Counted from the stretch's first letter, positions 1-51,545 are shown. The stretch: 64,000 bases of DNA from Chaunax sp. Z400 (GCA_037577475.1 CM075193.1:1430001-1494000), one strand, 5' to 3'. The notes: a model not told the origin generated them from the letters alone. Numbers and translations: made by a program.

Positions 1-640
1 ATTGAAATGAAAATAAATCAATGAATCATGATTGTGAATCCTGGAAGAGACAGAATTCCCGTCACCAAGCAGAGGCAGGGAGTGTCCACGTTTCTTTTTT
101 TCTTTTTTTTCTTTTAGCAGCCAATGACTCAGGGCATTACAATCTGATTAACCAGCCAGATACAGCTTCATGCCCGTGTGCACGTTTCTTCTGAATGAAC
201 CTTTACCAGAGGAGAAACAGCCACCAAGCCCAATCTTAAACAGCATGAATCACTGTAGCTCAAACTGGTTTTCTGGAGCGTTGGGGTTCTTTCTGTGAGT
301 ATAGTGGGGGTGGGTGATAGTCATCACTGGCGTCCGGTTGTGCCATATAGATTTTGAAATACTGACATCACTGGCATTTATTTTACTTCAGACATTCAGT
401 TGTGGTTTAAATATGTGTCCATAGAAAGCATATGTCTAGTCTAAAATAAAAAAAAATAAAAAAATGTCTTCCTGTTGTCTGTTTTTAAATGAGCAATCAA
501 TAAAGAGACAATCAACGGGTGTGCCTGATTCATCACACAAAGGAAGAGAGAGGACAAAACTGCTTGAATGCATTTTGCACATTTCTATGGGTAATTAGTG
601 TTTCAGGCCATGGTTACCAATGGCAACTAGAGGTGGGGTT
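1..640. other. Intergenic, no gene seen
   Basis: AT-rich sequence with short poly-T and poly-A runs. I see no coding, RNA or repeat feature that I can support. Confidence 0.4.
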
Positions 641-960
641 TTTTGGCTGCGTCTGCAAATTATCTCGAAAAGTTGTCAGCAAATCTTAATGGAATTTTGC
701 GTAGGGGTCGATCTTGGGTCAACGAAAGCCTATTAAATTTTGAGATGGAGTTGGGCACAGATTCAGATACTGGATCACTTTTCAACATTTTGAGATATAA
801 CCTTATTTTGCTGGTATCGTGTAAAAAAAAACATAACGGGCTAACAATTGGTCAATCAGAACTCATGATGCTCCACCACTGTGTGCAATTAGATCCAGAA
901 CATAATCCAGATCTGGATCATAATTCAGATGGGAGACACTGGAGACTGGAGACACATTGC
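640..960. repeat. Dispersed repeat family A copy (fragment)
   Basis: It contains the phrases ACTCATGATGCTCCACCACT and GATCCAGATCTGGAT-like strings that recur near 43912-43960 and 59165-59215. Family A is a middle-repetitive element found at many places in this window. Class unknown. Confidence 0.55.
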
Positions 961-1310
961 TGCAGGTGATGGGGGATCCTGAGGCATTCTCAGGCCAGAT
1001 GAGATATGTAATCCCTCCAGTGAGTTCTGGGTCTCCTCCCAGTTGCACGTACCCATAAAACATCCAATGGGAAGCACCCAGGATGCATCTTAACCAGATG
1101 TCAAACCATCTCATTTGGCTCCTTTCGATGCGCGAAGCATTGTCTCTTCTCCGAGCTCCTCACCCATCTCATCTCTAAGGCTGACTCCAGCTTCTCTACA
1201 GAGGAAGCTGACTTCAGCTTCTGTGATGTCAGACTTTTACTCACCACCCAGCGCTCATGGCCATAGGTGAAGGTTGGAAGGTAGATCCCCTGATAGATCA
1301 AGAGCTTTGC
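900..1310 (-). mobile_element. LINE fragment, 3' end of a non-LTR retrotransposon ORF
   Basis: Minus-strand translation with several frameshifts gives IYQGIYLPTFTYGHERWVV near 1307-1245 and remnants resembling the RW-GHL-RMPPG... and WRDY-LAWE blocks seen at the C-terminus of common teleost LINE polyproteins (Rex/L2-like; clade unresolved). The 5' end is truncated at 1310, exactly where the duplicated hectd2 exon sequence begins. Confidence 0.7.
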
Positions 1311-2240
1311 TCTACGTTTCCCTCGTAGCTCAGCAGCTCTCCCAAACCATGAGCCAGGTCCTGCAGACAGACTCAACAGGTTACTGGTTCAATCCCATTT
1401 GACCCAGATGCACAGCGCTGTCTGAGGTCCGGAATCTCATGAATAGTTGTCCCACTACATAAAATTAGTGCATTTACTGAATAAAGTTGGAATATTATCC
1501 TAGTCTGAGGTCACTAGAAATATGCTGCTGCAATCCTTATATCAAATATCCTGCTGTTATGCAACCACAGGGCCTGTTTTAGAACCCCGGTGTGTGTTTG
1601 TATCCTATGGAGCAAATGAGTTTTTGACCTACACAGTGAGAAAGGTTATGGACGTGAAACAGCTTGAGGATCAGTTAACTCTGAGCGACTATCAATAGAC
1701 AGATCAGGATGTTCTGCACATTGTTCTGTCTGTCACACAAAACATCTTTGTTTCAAAGTGAGAGTATTTCCTCTTAAATTGCAGATTAAAACTGTCGCCT
1801 CTGCAGCAGGTGTGTGGAGTTGATGCCCCTTTATCAGCAACTGCGTAGAACATGGTGTCATATATCTTTGCATGCTGTATACTGCAGCCTGATCTGCTCA
1901 TTTATTGACTAGAAATGTACTCCGTGCTTTAAAACAAACAGGTTTTTGTTCTGTGGAGGTCTCTTGACAGCAAAATAACAACATCTCAGAGTTTATGTGC
2001 ACATAAACCAAACAGTGCACAGTGTAAGAACGGCATGTACAACTGTGATGTATACATTGGCAGGCAAATGTGTGAGACTGGATCTCTGTACTGGTATGTG
2101 TGTGTGAGCGATGGAGGGCTGAGGAGGTGGCTTTAGTTAAATTTAGACTCCACAAAGAGGAAGGTTGGAGGGATTAGAGGGCGAAGACAGATCACATGTT
2201 AAACTCTGACACCCTCTAGTGGCAGAGCTGAGAAAGTGTA
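1311..2240 (-). pseudogene. Partial duplicate of hectd2 exon 17 plus intron 16, decayed
   Basis: Positions 1311-1360 match the first 50 nt of exon 17 (8696-8745) with only a few changes, and the acceptor CTGCAG is kept. The copy would read DLAHGLGELLSYEGNV then run into unrelated sequence and a stop. Adjacent sequence to about 1655 matches intron sequence 8746-9110. A second block, about 1990-2240, matches about 11050-11480, including GACTGTGATGTATAC-like and GAAGACAGATCACA strings. Same orientation as the gene. The middle of the source interval, which holds a SINE and a TIR element, is absent from the copy. Confidence 0.85.
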
Positions 2241-2550
2241 AATTTCCAGATAAAGTGTCAGACCCATGAATTTTTTGCACTTCTGTTTCCTTCTGTATTT
2301 GTTTATGTTGCTCGGCTGTTATTATAGTTCCAGACCCAATCCATGATGGCTATGGTGAGACAGTTACGATATGGACCACTTTATAAAGATACATTAATAG
2401 AATTTGGATCAGGGTTTAACTGAATTTAAAGGGACCGTTGGGCAAGAACAAATGGATTTAAAAGATAATTACATGGAAAGATGCCGTTTCCAATTCAATG
2501 CTATTCTCCCCATAGTCGAACTAAAAGGAGATCCCAACACTAGAGCCTCT
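2241..2550. other. Intergenic, no gene seen
   Basis: Unremarkable AT-rich DNA between the duplicated hectd2 block and the next repeat mosaic. Confidence 0.4.
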
Positions 2551-2552
2551 AG

Positions 2553-2940
2553 ACGTCTAAAGGCCCATTTCTGCTCCCTCTGTACGTAAATGGATACGTT
2601 CCTCCACAAACGGTCACAAGCAGAGGTAAGGATGTACTCGGCGGTGGTCTGTGAGGCCATTAGGCCTCACTTTTTTCTTCTTCGTTGTTTCCATACATAT
2701 TTGTCATGCCTTGCTTAAATTGTATTGCTCCGTTTCGTCCGTCTTGTCCATAGCCACTTTCAGACAGGTATTGCACAACAGCGCCGAAACGCATTCCCTT
2801 CTCTGTGACCCCTTCGGTGCATTCAAACTGCCCCAGCCAAAGGCGTCTCAATGCCACCTCGGTGTGTGCGTTCAGTGTATGCCGGCGCGCCGCAATGTTG
2901 CATTTTTACAACGCAACAGCGATCATAAAAACTGATATGA
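2553..2940. repeat. Mosaic MITE-like repeat with inverted halves
   Basis: The beginning, CTAAAGGCCCATTTCTGCTC near 2558, matches the left end of the repeat at about 62140. From about 2669, sequence matches the reverse complement of the right end of that repeat (about 62220-62340). The copy is therefore rearranged. The family has a poly-AGAA-like end. Confidence 0.65.
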
Positions 2941-2959
2941 CTCTCCCCAATTTAGTGGT

Positions 2960-3300
2960 CATTTTATGAACATGTTACTACGTCACATCCGTTCTGCAAG
3001 ACTGAGGCACTTCATTCAGTGAGATGCCTGTTTCTGTGCTGTTACTACCTCCCGAGGCGTCACAGAGGTGGAACAAACTGACACCCCATTACACCTTCAT
3101 TGTGTTCAGACAGACGTCGGGGCGGAAGAAAGTCTCAACAGGCCCGGAATGAAAATGCTGTCTGAATGGGGCTCATATCCCTAAGCTCTCCGAAAACGTG
3201 TCTGACTACGTACGAAATGAACGCAGAAGACGTACGGAAGGCTCTGACCGTCTCCATCTTTAACATGGAGCATAAATGGGCCTTAAAAGTCAGGAGGCAG
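2960..3300 (-). repeat. Composite repeat: parts of two DNA-element families
   Basis: About 2990-3130, on the minus strand, matches the interior of the TIR element at 30593-31167 (shared ACAATGAAGG and GAGGTAGTAACAGCA strings). About 3165-3290, on the minus strand, matches the left part of the repeat at 62143 (AAGGCCCATTTATGCTCCAT). It looks like one insertion next to or inside another. Confidence 0.7.
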
Positions 3301-3409
3301 CAACTTCTACTAAACAAAGCAGCAATGGTTCCAAACTGAAGTCAGGTTAAAGAGAATGTGACGATGGATGTACTGCATGAATAAAAGCTTTCCACAGACT
3401 AAGCAGTAG

Positions 3410-3655
3410 AGCTAGAAGGGGGGCTGTGGTAAGAGCGGTTTTCCACTTATCAGAAGGTCGGTGGTTTGATCCCCAGTTCCCCCCGTCTACATGTCAAAGT
3501 ATCCTTGAGCAAGATACTGAACCCCAGTCTGCTCCCCGGCACCCTAAGGGCTGCCCACTGCTCCTCAGGGATGGGTCAAATGCAGAGGACAAATTTCACT
3601 ACATTGTAATGTGTAAAATTGTATGTGACCAATAAAGCGGATTCTTCTTCTGATT
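3410..3655 (+). repeat. SINE-like element, tRNA-derived type
   Basis: It contains a B-box-like GGTTTGATCCC at 3463-3473 with a plausible A-box upstream near 3426. This is followed by a body typical of teleost short repeats (CCTTGAGCAAGATACTGAAC) and an ending with ATAAAGCGGATTCTTCTTC. Not a functional tRNA. Confidence 0.65.
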
Positions 3656-4030
3656 GATTCTAGAAGTCGCCATTTCTGCCCATTACGTTTCATTTAACTC
3701 AAACGGTAACATCTCACTCACAAAGGAGAATGAAACTGAAATTGCGGAGGAATAAAACTTGACTCGTACAGAGAGCAGATGACAACCTTTATATCAAGTC
3801 CATGTGGAAAACAAACATGATGTCATCCTCACACTGAGTAAAAATTTCGGACTAACCACATACAGCTTGAAAGCAGAACTTCACTTGCTAAAAGAGAAAA
3901 AAACGGAATTTTCTGACAAACAGTGGGTTCATATTTCCAAGCAGCATTAAAGGCTGTTCAAATGAATTAGCTTTACAGGACTGTGAGTATAGGATGATGT
4001 AATAACCTAGAAGTACATATAAATACTTAA

Positions 4031-4603
4031 AGGTATACTCCCACTCAGTGAAGTGTGAAGAATTTTGAAAGTAACCACAATATTTTTATTCAGTAGGATG
4101 AATGTTATTCTACAGCCTGATATAATTTTAGCACTGCGGAATACAGAGAACAATTCCGATTTTAATCCCCGGAGGGGAGATTATTCTGAAGTAAACAAAG
4201 GGCCAATTTCAAATTCGGTGACATCAAGCGTGACCTACGTCTTCCCCAAGGGCTTTCCCAGATTTCTAGGCCACGCGAGGCCCGAGGTTTCAAATCTGCG
4301 ATCAAATGGAGAACATGGAGAAGAAAAAGCGAGGACGACATAAAATGACAGATGCGAGGAAAAGCTGACGAAAAGAAACAGAGAGCAAAACTGTTAAATA
4401 CTGGAGAGCAGAAGGATCGATGGGAGCTACTGAAAATGAAATCTGGACACACAGCTGCATAAGCGACAGGAAACTACAGGGAAATGGCGGCCAGGTAGGA
4501 GAAATCCCAAACAAATCTACCCACGGAATTCCCTTTCGTTAGGCATGTTTTCGTTTGAATTATGCATTGAAACTTAGGCTGTTAGTTGAGTGGGAGTATA
4601 GCT
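4031..4603. mobile_element. Non-autonomous DNA transposon with TTAA target duplication
   Basis: Terminal inverted repeats AGGTATACTCCCACTCA at the left and its near-complement TGAGTGGGAGTATAGCT at the right (one internal mismatch pair). TTAA flanks both ends (4027-4030 and 4604-4607). 573 bp without a transposase. TTAA duplication is typical of piggyBac and Kolobok groups; I cannot choose between them. Confidence 0.85.
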
Positions 4604-4607
4604 TTAA

Positions 4608-5048
4608 ATAAGCAGTCTGACTCCTCCCCCTCATGGAAATAACATATAGCTGTCTACAGGTTCTCTACTCCGCTAACAGCACCGGCTACCAGCTGCAGGT
4701 TCCTGATCATGATCATAATAACAATCAATAATTCTGTTTCAGCTGTAATGTGTAATATTAGATCTAGTCACAAAAAACGAAAACAGTTCTGCTGCAGACC
4801 TTTGTTCCGAAAAACAGGCAGCAATGTCAAAAAACAAGAAAAGCATCAGAAAAATCGACATCTCATTCTCCTCACAGCAAAGCTTTAGATCCTGACACAC
4901 ATTTACCGTCGCCTTCATACAAAATATTTAAAAAGTCACCAAAGCCATGAAATAAGACACAAAACAAGAAATATTAAAACAAGACAGTCCTCCAGAAATC
5001 TTATATTCCAATTTACACTGTCCTTTATCTTCATGACAATACTTCCCT
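4608..5048. other. Intergenic, no gene seen
   Basis: AT-rich DNA just beyond the tentative hectd2 3' end. No feature recognised. Confidence 0.35.
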
Positions 5049-5762
5049 TTTATTTATCAACATTACATCTCAAACATAAATATGAAATATAGCTTATTCA
5101 ATAACTGAAATCACAATATAATTGTTCTGATTTACATATTTCTCCCTTTCTGTTGTCAGAAAACTGAACCAGTATGAAGTGGAGATTTCGCAACGGCCCA
5201 TTAACGCCACATAGTAACCAGCCGTCGTTTCAAACTGATGCATTTCAACGTCGTTTGGCCAAATCATCATAAACCATGACAACAGATCTGATGACCTTTT
5301 AAATATGAGAAAATATATTTAAATATATCACAGAGAATGTTAGAGATGATGAACTGTTGTCTGCTTCAGGTCAATGCCACACAGCCTCTTCTGTTCTCTT
5401 CTTCTGTTCTAGACTGTTATGAATGATAATAATAATGAAATATAATAATAATAACTACCTGAGCAAACCAGTGCCTACTGTAGTTAAGAGAACACAAGTT
5501 TTCACTGGTGTGCAATCAGAAATATTTAAAATTTAATTTATGAAACTGTGATTTGATCAATAAAGTTTGTGGAAGGCCGACACTGATGAGTTCAACAACA
5601 CAAACATTACAGATATTATAATACAAATAATAATAATAATAATAATCCTGTTCCGTCTGCAGTCTGATTCATGACCACTCAGATACATGAGGTGTGTTGT
5701 GGTACTTGTGGCAGACAGTTAGCTTGTGCCGCTAACAGTCTCTCTCTCTCTCTGTGTCTTGG
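5049..5762 (-). other. hectd2 3'UTR (tentative)
   Basis: This stretch follows the stop codon. Two candidate poly(A) signals exist on the minus strand: ATTAAA at 5537-5532 and AATAAA at 5054-5049. It holds no further open frame matching HECTD2. The true cleavage site is unknown. Confidence 0.45.
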
Positions 5763-44515
<38,753 letters not shown>

Positions 44516-44970
44516 GCTCTCGGTGTGGAACAGCGGAAAAAGTTGTTTATTCCCCGGACAGACTCAATCCTCTGCAGCCTCGGTGCTTCTGCTCCTCAGA
44601 CGGCTGCACATGATTCTACCAGAGACAGCTCCAACCTCGGGTTCCCCGTCTTCCTGCTCAGTCTGCTCGGCTAGTTCTCAGAAATCAGGGAGATTCACAT
44701 CCTAGAGGACACGGAGTGAAATCTACCTTCGTCGGACAGGTGGGCTCTCCGTTACGCGCACAGCCTGACGCGTAAACGTCTCCAGACCCTGCGCGTAAAA
44801 GTCCCCGGTGGAAACCTAATGTAGTTTAGTAGTGTGGTTTAAAACGAGTCTTTAAAACACTTTCAGGCTGAGCTGCGAGCCGCTTCTCATTTTCCTCCCT
44901 CTCATCTCCCTCTCAGCGTCGTCTGTCGAGGAAACTGTAGCAACTCCGCGGGTCGGCGCCATGTTTGGAG
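44516..44970 (-). promoter_or_regulatory. Probable hectd2 CpG-island promoter and 5'UTR
   Basis: CpG dinucleotides are far denser here than in the rest of the window, with several clusters at about 44750-44800 and 44925-44960. The segment lies directly upstream of the hectd2 start codon. No TATA box is evident. This fits a CpG-island promoter, but no start site can be fixed from sequence. Confidence 0.6.
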
Positions 44971-45070
44971 GAGGAGGAGGAGGATGAGGAGGGGCCTGGG
45001 GAGCAGAGGTTGGAGAGAGAGAGAGAGGGGGAGAGAGGGGAGACAGAGGGAGGAGAGAGGGAGAGATCGT
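44951..45070. repeat. Purine-rich GGA/GA tract upstream of hectd2
   Basis: The plus strand is almost all purine over about 110 bp, with (GGA)n followed by GAGA runs. It lies at the far edge of the CpG-rich block and may be promoter-proximal. It could form triplex DNA or bind GAGA-type factors; this is inference. Confidence 0.7.
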
Positions 45071-45880
45071 GTGTTTAACGGGAAAAAGGAGCTTCGGGTC
45101 CACAATAAAAGCTGTTAAAACAAAAACACGAGAATAAAAAGACGGAAAGAAAATATCAATAAATATAGTAAGAATGTAATACTATATACATATGTGTTTA
45201 TGTACAGAGTAACTAAAGAAGATCACTAAAGGAATTATGGAAACTAATTACTGTAAAGAACGGTAGAATAAAATAGAATAAATGCAATCTTAGAAATCAA
45301 AAATTAAAAAAATAAAACATCCTGATTTAAATGAAAATGAGTTTACAAATTAAGAATGTGGCTTAATAATTGAGTAAGTTAGAAAAAAATCGTTTTATTT
45401 ATGGGGCTTTTGTCTCATTTTGACCTCCAGAATCATTAACTGTGGGACAAATGTTACGTTTTAATATAAAAGTAAAAACACGACTTGTTGTCTTATAATA
45501 GTGACTCAATGACTCAATGATTGAAGCCTCATTAACTCATTTAATCCCAACCTATTATAGATGCTAATGTAGAGTACACAAAGTAATCAGGGAAAAATAA
45601 ATAATAATAATAACCAAGTTGTTGAAAAGCTGCATCATAATTTGTGATTGATTAATTAACTTGTGACCTTATGAATCTATATAACATTTATTATATAATC
45701 CCAATCGTGTTTCTTTCCTCCATACCTCCCTCAGAAGGACTTTTATTTTGACAGTTATAACAGGAAGTGATGTGCTGTCCTTTTCTTGTTCCTGCAGACT
45801 GTCAGAATTTAACTTCTCTCCATAATTAGTGAGGATCTGGGCTATAGGCCAACTTCACTCAACATAAAGACTCTGTTACT

Positions 45881-45881
<1 letters not shown>
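45071..45881. other. Intergenic, upstream of hectd2
   Basis: AT-rich, no gene or clear repeat. Confidence 0.4.

Positions 45882-45959
<78 letters not shown>
45882..45959. repeat. (GT)n microsatellite
   Basis: About 38 perfect GT repeats between the two genes. Confidence 0.97.
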
Positions 45960-45960
<1 letters not shown>

Positions 45961-46467
45961 TTGATTGTAGAGGTCATCTGAGTTCAGGTGTCCAGCCCTG
46001 TTCCTGGTTAAATCTTATCAAGACAAAAATAGTTAGATATATTTTTTTTACTATTACATTACGTTTGTAATCCATTACATGCTTAACAAGATTATTTGTC
46101 CTTTAAACTAAAAATAAGACTAATTTCCTCGAAACAAGGCTGTTTTTTTACTTTCTTTTTTGCAGTGTTTAAAAACAGTTTCAGCCTTCATGTTGTGAAA
46201 AAGCCTTTAAGACAGTTTTACTTCTCATGACAGCTGATCTTTTTAGTTATGTTCAGTTTGACTTCAAACATAAAGTCAAACATCTCTGCCTCCTGTGATA
46301 CGAGGAGACAACATGTTAGAAACGTCTCTATGAGGTCGGTCTGTCCCGACAGTCAAAGGTGCACATCTCATTTCAGATTAGAGGGAGCCTGTAGATCCCG
46401 TCCCTGTAGATCTACAGGCTCAGTCGTCACATTTCATTTACTCTCACTTTACTTATGATAATGCAAG

Positions 46468-46520
46468 TAATAATAATAATAATAATAATAATGATAATAA
46501 TAATAATGATAATAATAAAT
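46468..46520. repeat. (TAA)n microsatellite
   Basis: About 17 imperfect TAA units with two TGA interruptions. Confidence 0.9.
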
Positions 46521-49500
46521 GTCTCACAATGTTGACGAAGTCTCCAAAGATAATAAGATATAATAACAAACAATGCATAACAAGAATAATGTAACACAAC
46601 TCAAAACAATAACATAGCAACAAGAATTGCAACGTGACCCACACAGTCAGTTATCCCCAGCCTTCTTCCTGCCGGTTCCCACTCATCGTTCCGTCAGGCT
46701 GGACCTTTTTTCTTCGGTGGTGAGAAGATTGTTGACCAAAACTTTATTTAATCTTTATCCAAACACTTTAAGCACCATCTTGTGTTAAGGGTCAGGTTGC
46801 CGTCAGGTTAAACGCTGCTTGTTGCTGTGTTCAGTTGATGTGTGGTGTGTTCCTGTAACACCAAAAGTGTTCTGGCTCACTTTCTATGGCATCTGAACCT
46901 CAAACCGTCTCTGCAGCTTCTCTGCAGTCATGTTCACCTGATGAGGAAACTCGAAGCCTGCTGGTGACTCATGGTTTCATGCCCAGCACCACCCTGGATG
47001 GTTCCACTCCTCTGTGATGGAGCAGTCAACACACTTATGGTATAAACGTTTGACAGCTCAGCTGGGATTCAAACCTGCGTGGTCATCGTTTGAGGATCCA
47101 GGCGGCGGACTGAGGCAGCAGACTGTTGCTTTATGGGATGTTATGTAAGAGGCGACGGGCTGCGGCTGACTCATGGATTTATGGGCTGTGGGCTTCTGCA
47201 AACACCTCCAGGATACAGCAGAGAGGTGGGGAACAAATCCATGAGTCGGGAGGTGAATGAATGAATGAATGAATGAATGAGAGGCCAACTGATCTGATCT
47301 GCTTATCTGATTTTTCAGCCAAAAGAGATTGGAAGGTTGCTAGCATTAGCTTATCTTCTCCAGATATCCTTGAGCATGGCATCAAACCTTATCGAACCCT
47401 CCAGAGGCACGACATTGTGTTTGACGTTGACCTCCGACCTCTCTGCAGGAACGTAAACATGATGCTGCATCAGATTCAGGAAGAAAAATGGAAACCAACT
47501 GGAAAACTCCTTAGTTCCCAGATTTTTACGAAGACGATGGTCTTCATCTTCGGCCCGGTGTAAAGTGATACACAGCACAGCGCTAGCACCACTGGACCAT
47601 GCATGAAATCAAATGTGCATGTTACCATTTGATGCACTGCACCGGAGTTAGCGTGAGGCTAATTTTCATCTGCAGCTCACAATTAAAACATCCTCTCAAT
47701 TGCATAAAAACATTAAGCAGGCGAGATAAACAACGAAACATAATGAAACTCGAAGGTCACTCATTAGAGCTCACACCTCCGCCAAGGCCCAGCACACTTA
47801 AAGTAAACCCTCCCCCATTACATTGTGTTTTTGAAAGGGAATGATGGGAATTTGGCCGAGGTGTTTTTGTTGGATGGGGAGGAGGAGGAGAAGGTCGAGG
47901 ATGCAGATTATTAAGATTATTAAGACTTTTTGCATGTTGTAAATGTCTTGTTTCGTGGATTTTGTTGTGTGTGGACCCCAGGAAGTGTAGGTGCTACCTT
48001 AATGGCTCCTGATAGGGATCCAACTGAATAAACAAATAAATAAACATCAGACTGATGGCCTCCTCCAGGTTCCTGATAGTCTCATCAGTCTTGTTGAAGA
48101 TGGTCTCTTTGAAGCAGAGAGGAGTAAAAAAGTCATGGATCCTGCATCTACTCCAGAATTCAATGGTTCCACTCTTCCGCCAAGTGTCATGAAAAAAAGA
48201 GAAAAGAAATGCTTTGATGCATTCCTTTATCCAGATCCACTGATGGGTTCTTCAGTGGTACATGCCAAACCCCTCCGTCCAGTGTCATGATAGTCCATCA
48301 AGTAGTTTATACATAATTGACTAAAAAGTTTTATTTTGCACTTTAGGTGAGAACTTAGACTTAGACTTAGAGAAAGACATTCCTGAATGGACCCCGTTAT
48401 CCACTCCAGTCCTGCTACCGAGTTTCATCAAAATCCATCCAGTAGATTGTGAGTCATTGATGGAAATGGTGAAAAAAGCTCCTATTGCAATGTTCAAAAA
48501 AAAAAAAAAAAAGTCCTGGATCCGCCTCTTTATCTGGATCAACGGGACAATTTAATGAGTATTGAATAAATGAAAAATGAAGAACAAAAAGGTTAATATA
48601 TTTCTTCAGTTAACATTTGAGGGCTTCTTTTGTTAATTAAAAAAGGCATATTGAATTAGTATACATATGTACCATAAGTATAAAAAAAATTGTTTCAAAT
48701 TGTAGGTTTAAGAAAACCATAACTTTAACCCTGATTAACGAAACACAGGGGATCATTGGAAAATAATTAAATAAGAATCAAAACTGCTGGAAATTTTTCA
48801 GTTAGTCAGTTAAGATTCGGCTCCAGAAGCATCCAACTCTTTATCTTTGTTTGGATTAGTCACAGGTTTGTTTGGAGTGTTCGGACCAATGAGGATCTCA
48901 GATGAAGTTTAACACTAAAAACAACAACAACAACAAATGAAAAAGAGAGCCCAGCTGATCATCTGATCATCAGGACTCTGACGTTGAGGGTTCTTGAACT
49001 GAGGAGCTGTTGAGCAGACGAGGACCGGTTGGCAGAGAGGAAACTCGGCAGTATTTTTAACCCACTTCAGCATTGAAGCTGCTGAGCCACACAATTTTTT
49101 TAAAGTCTGGGCACTGCTGGAGAAAACTACCTAAAGAAGGAGAAGAAAAACAGAACGCTGCCTCCAGGTTTCCACCTACAGAAGGTCCTGGACAAGAAAA
49201 GCTCATGATTTCATGAAAATACTGAACCTCTGCCTCTTTATTGAATTGTCAAGAAAAATCAGATTTATTTGACAAATATTAAAGTAATTGAGGATAAAAT
49301 AACAATAAAGGAAAAAGGTAGATTTCTACTGTGGTCGTATGGAGAGGTCTCAATGACTCCAGGTCGATTAACACCAGAATCTAACCCTGCAGTTTTATGT
49401 TTTAGAATAATGTCAAGATGAAAACTGTGGATGAAAGGTGAGAGAAGACATCTGGGTGACATATGACTGCTGTTTGAACAGCATCTAACGAAAACCTACA

Positions 49501-50392
49501 AATCACCACATCACAGATAAAATGAGCTTCTGGTCTCCAAGGATACATTCACAACACGAACCTGGTTGTTCAGTCCATCTGTAGCTCAGATCAAGTTTTG
49601 AACCCAGAAGTTTTTTGACGTGCAGCACCTGTAAATGGTAAAAAAAAAAAAAAAGAGCAATAAATTAAAAATGGCCAACTTCCTGTTGGGTTTAGGTCAC
49701 ATATTCAGGGGGTGTTTTTGTAGCTCTCGATATGACACACATACTTTTGTACTTGTAGGTAAAATGTGCAGGATGGGCGACATCATTGAGATATTCTAGG
49801 GGGCGCTGTGGACCCAGTTTGCTACAATTAATCATGAAATCCAGATCAGACTGTGATTTTCACCACTTCTGATGAGTGTGGCAAATGTCAGCATTAGGTC
49901 GATGTTGTTAATCCTGCAGAAGGAGTTTGTAACAAGGCGGACATTCTGTTGGGTTTGGATCATGGCACCTGGAGGCTTTTTTTACTGTACTCGTGTACCA
50001 AATCTCATTCTTCCAGGTGAAACAATGGTCATTGAAATTTTGCAGTGGGTGTTGTTGAGACATTTTGCCGCAACCAATCCTGAAACATCAGATCGCAATT
50101 TTCACTTCTGATGACTGTGCCCGAATGTTTGAGTATCGTAAACTAAAAAACGCTTTCAAAAAGCAAGAAGATTATGATAATAATCCCTACAAAAATGATA
50201 AGATTCTGATACCAATTCAGATTGAAAGAAAAAGGTTCTTTACTGATGACAGCAGAGAGGAGCTGAGAGGGAGGAGAGTCATCGGCTGTCAGGAGGAATA
50301 TTTGGTTTGATTCACAGCAACGCCTCAAACTGTGGGCGAGAGAGAGCAGAATGAACATCTGGGAGAGAGAGGGAGGCAGAAACTCCTTTTCA

Positions 50393-50393
<1 letters not shown>
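46521..50393. other. Intergenic, repeat fragments only
   Basis: No gene found. An (ATGA)n run at about 47251-47281 and family A-like pieces at 48130-48550 (TCATCAAAATCCATCCAGTA, GGATCCGCCTCTTTATCTGG) are present. 46700-47200 and 48600-50300 show nothing I can name. Confidence 0.45.
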
Positions 50394-50469
<76 letters not shown>

Positions 50470-50502
50470 GCACGCACGCACGCACGCACACACGCACGCA
50501 CG

Positions 50503-50580
<78 letters not shown>
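50394..50580. repeat. Compound (CA)n-(CGCA)n-(CA)n microsatellite
   Basis: CA repeats at both ends with a CACGCACG core at about 50464-50508. Confidence 0.97.
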
Positions 50581-50584
<4 letters not shown>

Positions 50585-50984
50585 GTTCCTTAAAAACTGG
50601 CGTGGTGAACGAGAGAGGTTACTCTAGTTCATCAGAGATGTAGAGCGAGGGAGAGAGGAGGGATATTTCCTGCACATGAGGGTGTGTTTCTGAACATTTG
50701 GGTACACACTGTGTCTGAGCCAAAGTGAAAGAATGAAAATGTGAAAGAAAGAAAAAAAAAGAGAAAATAAAATGGGGGGATAATGAATGAAAGGTAGAAA
50801 ACAACGCCTGAACAATCGGAAAACAGTTTACAGACAACGTCAAAACAAAATCCTGGAAGGAACGATTAGAAAACAAACATCCCTTTGTTTATAAACAGAT
50901 TTATTTACACGATAAACACATAAAAACAGGTCGACAAATATGTGAAAAATGTATCAGGTGTTCTATCATTGCACCCAGGGCATG

Positions 50985-51545
50985 GTACACACTATGGTGA
51001 TGTCACCATGATGACATCACTGGAATCTGCCTCATGCCAAATGAAGTAACACCACCTGATTGGTTGGTCCTGTAAAGCTCCTCCTACATCTGGAGTCATG
51101 TGTTTATCTTCGGCAGTTTATGAGTTATCAGCTAGAATGTGATTTTCTTTAATGGAGGATCTATTATAGATTCTCACTTTTCACAGATAATAAATCCATT
51201 GATTGCCTTTAAATCTGCATTATCTCAGCTCCCTATAGGTGTCATGTTTTTACTTATAATGTGACCCAATAGATGCTGACCCCCTCCACTATAGACTTAA
51301 TCTACCAGATTAGGATCCGGATCTGGATCCACATAGTGGTGGAACATCAGGTGTTGTGTATGCCTTTTTTTTATTTTAACTAGCCGATGAATATTTTTCA
51401 TTTTATAGGCAAAATGTTTCTAAAGGCCTGATGTTGAAGAAAGTGAAAAAGTGATTAAGAATCCGCATCGCTCTCCAGATCAACTCTCCTTTGGCCTAAG
51501 ATCCACCGTTACTTAAAATTTAATCAAAATATGATCAAACAGCCT
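50985..51545. repeat. Dispersed repeat family A, intergenic copy
   Basis: Direct-orientation counterpart of 43200-43990, with lower identity in the second half (AGGATCCGGATCTGGATCCA is shared in kind). Confidence 0.8.

Noticed and set aside
3455..3480. Possible tRNA gene from the B-box at 3463
   Set aside because: No cloverleaf can be completed upstream; the context is a SINE-like repeat.
3426..3635. 69-codon plus-strand open frame
   Set aside because: It lies within the SINE-like element at 3410-3655.
1..5700. Search for PPP1R3C, the next gene after HECTD2 in human
   Set aside because: No single-exon frame of suitable length or with a glycogen-targeting (CBM21) motif is present.
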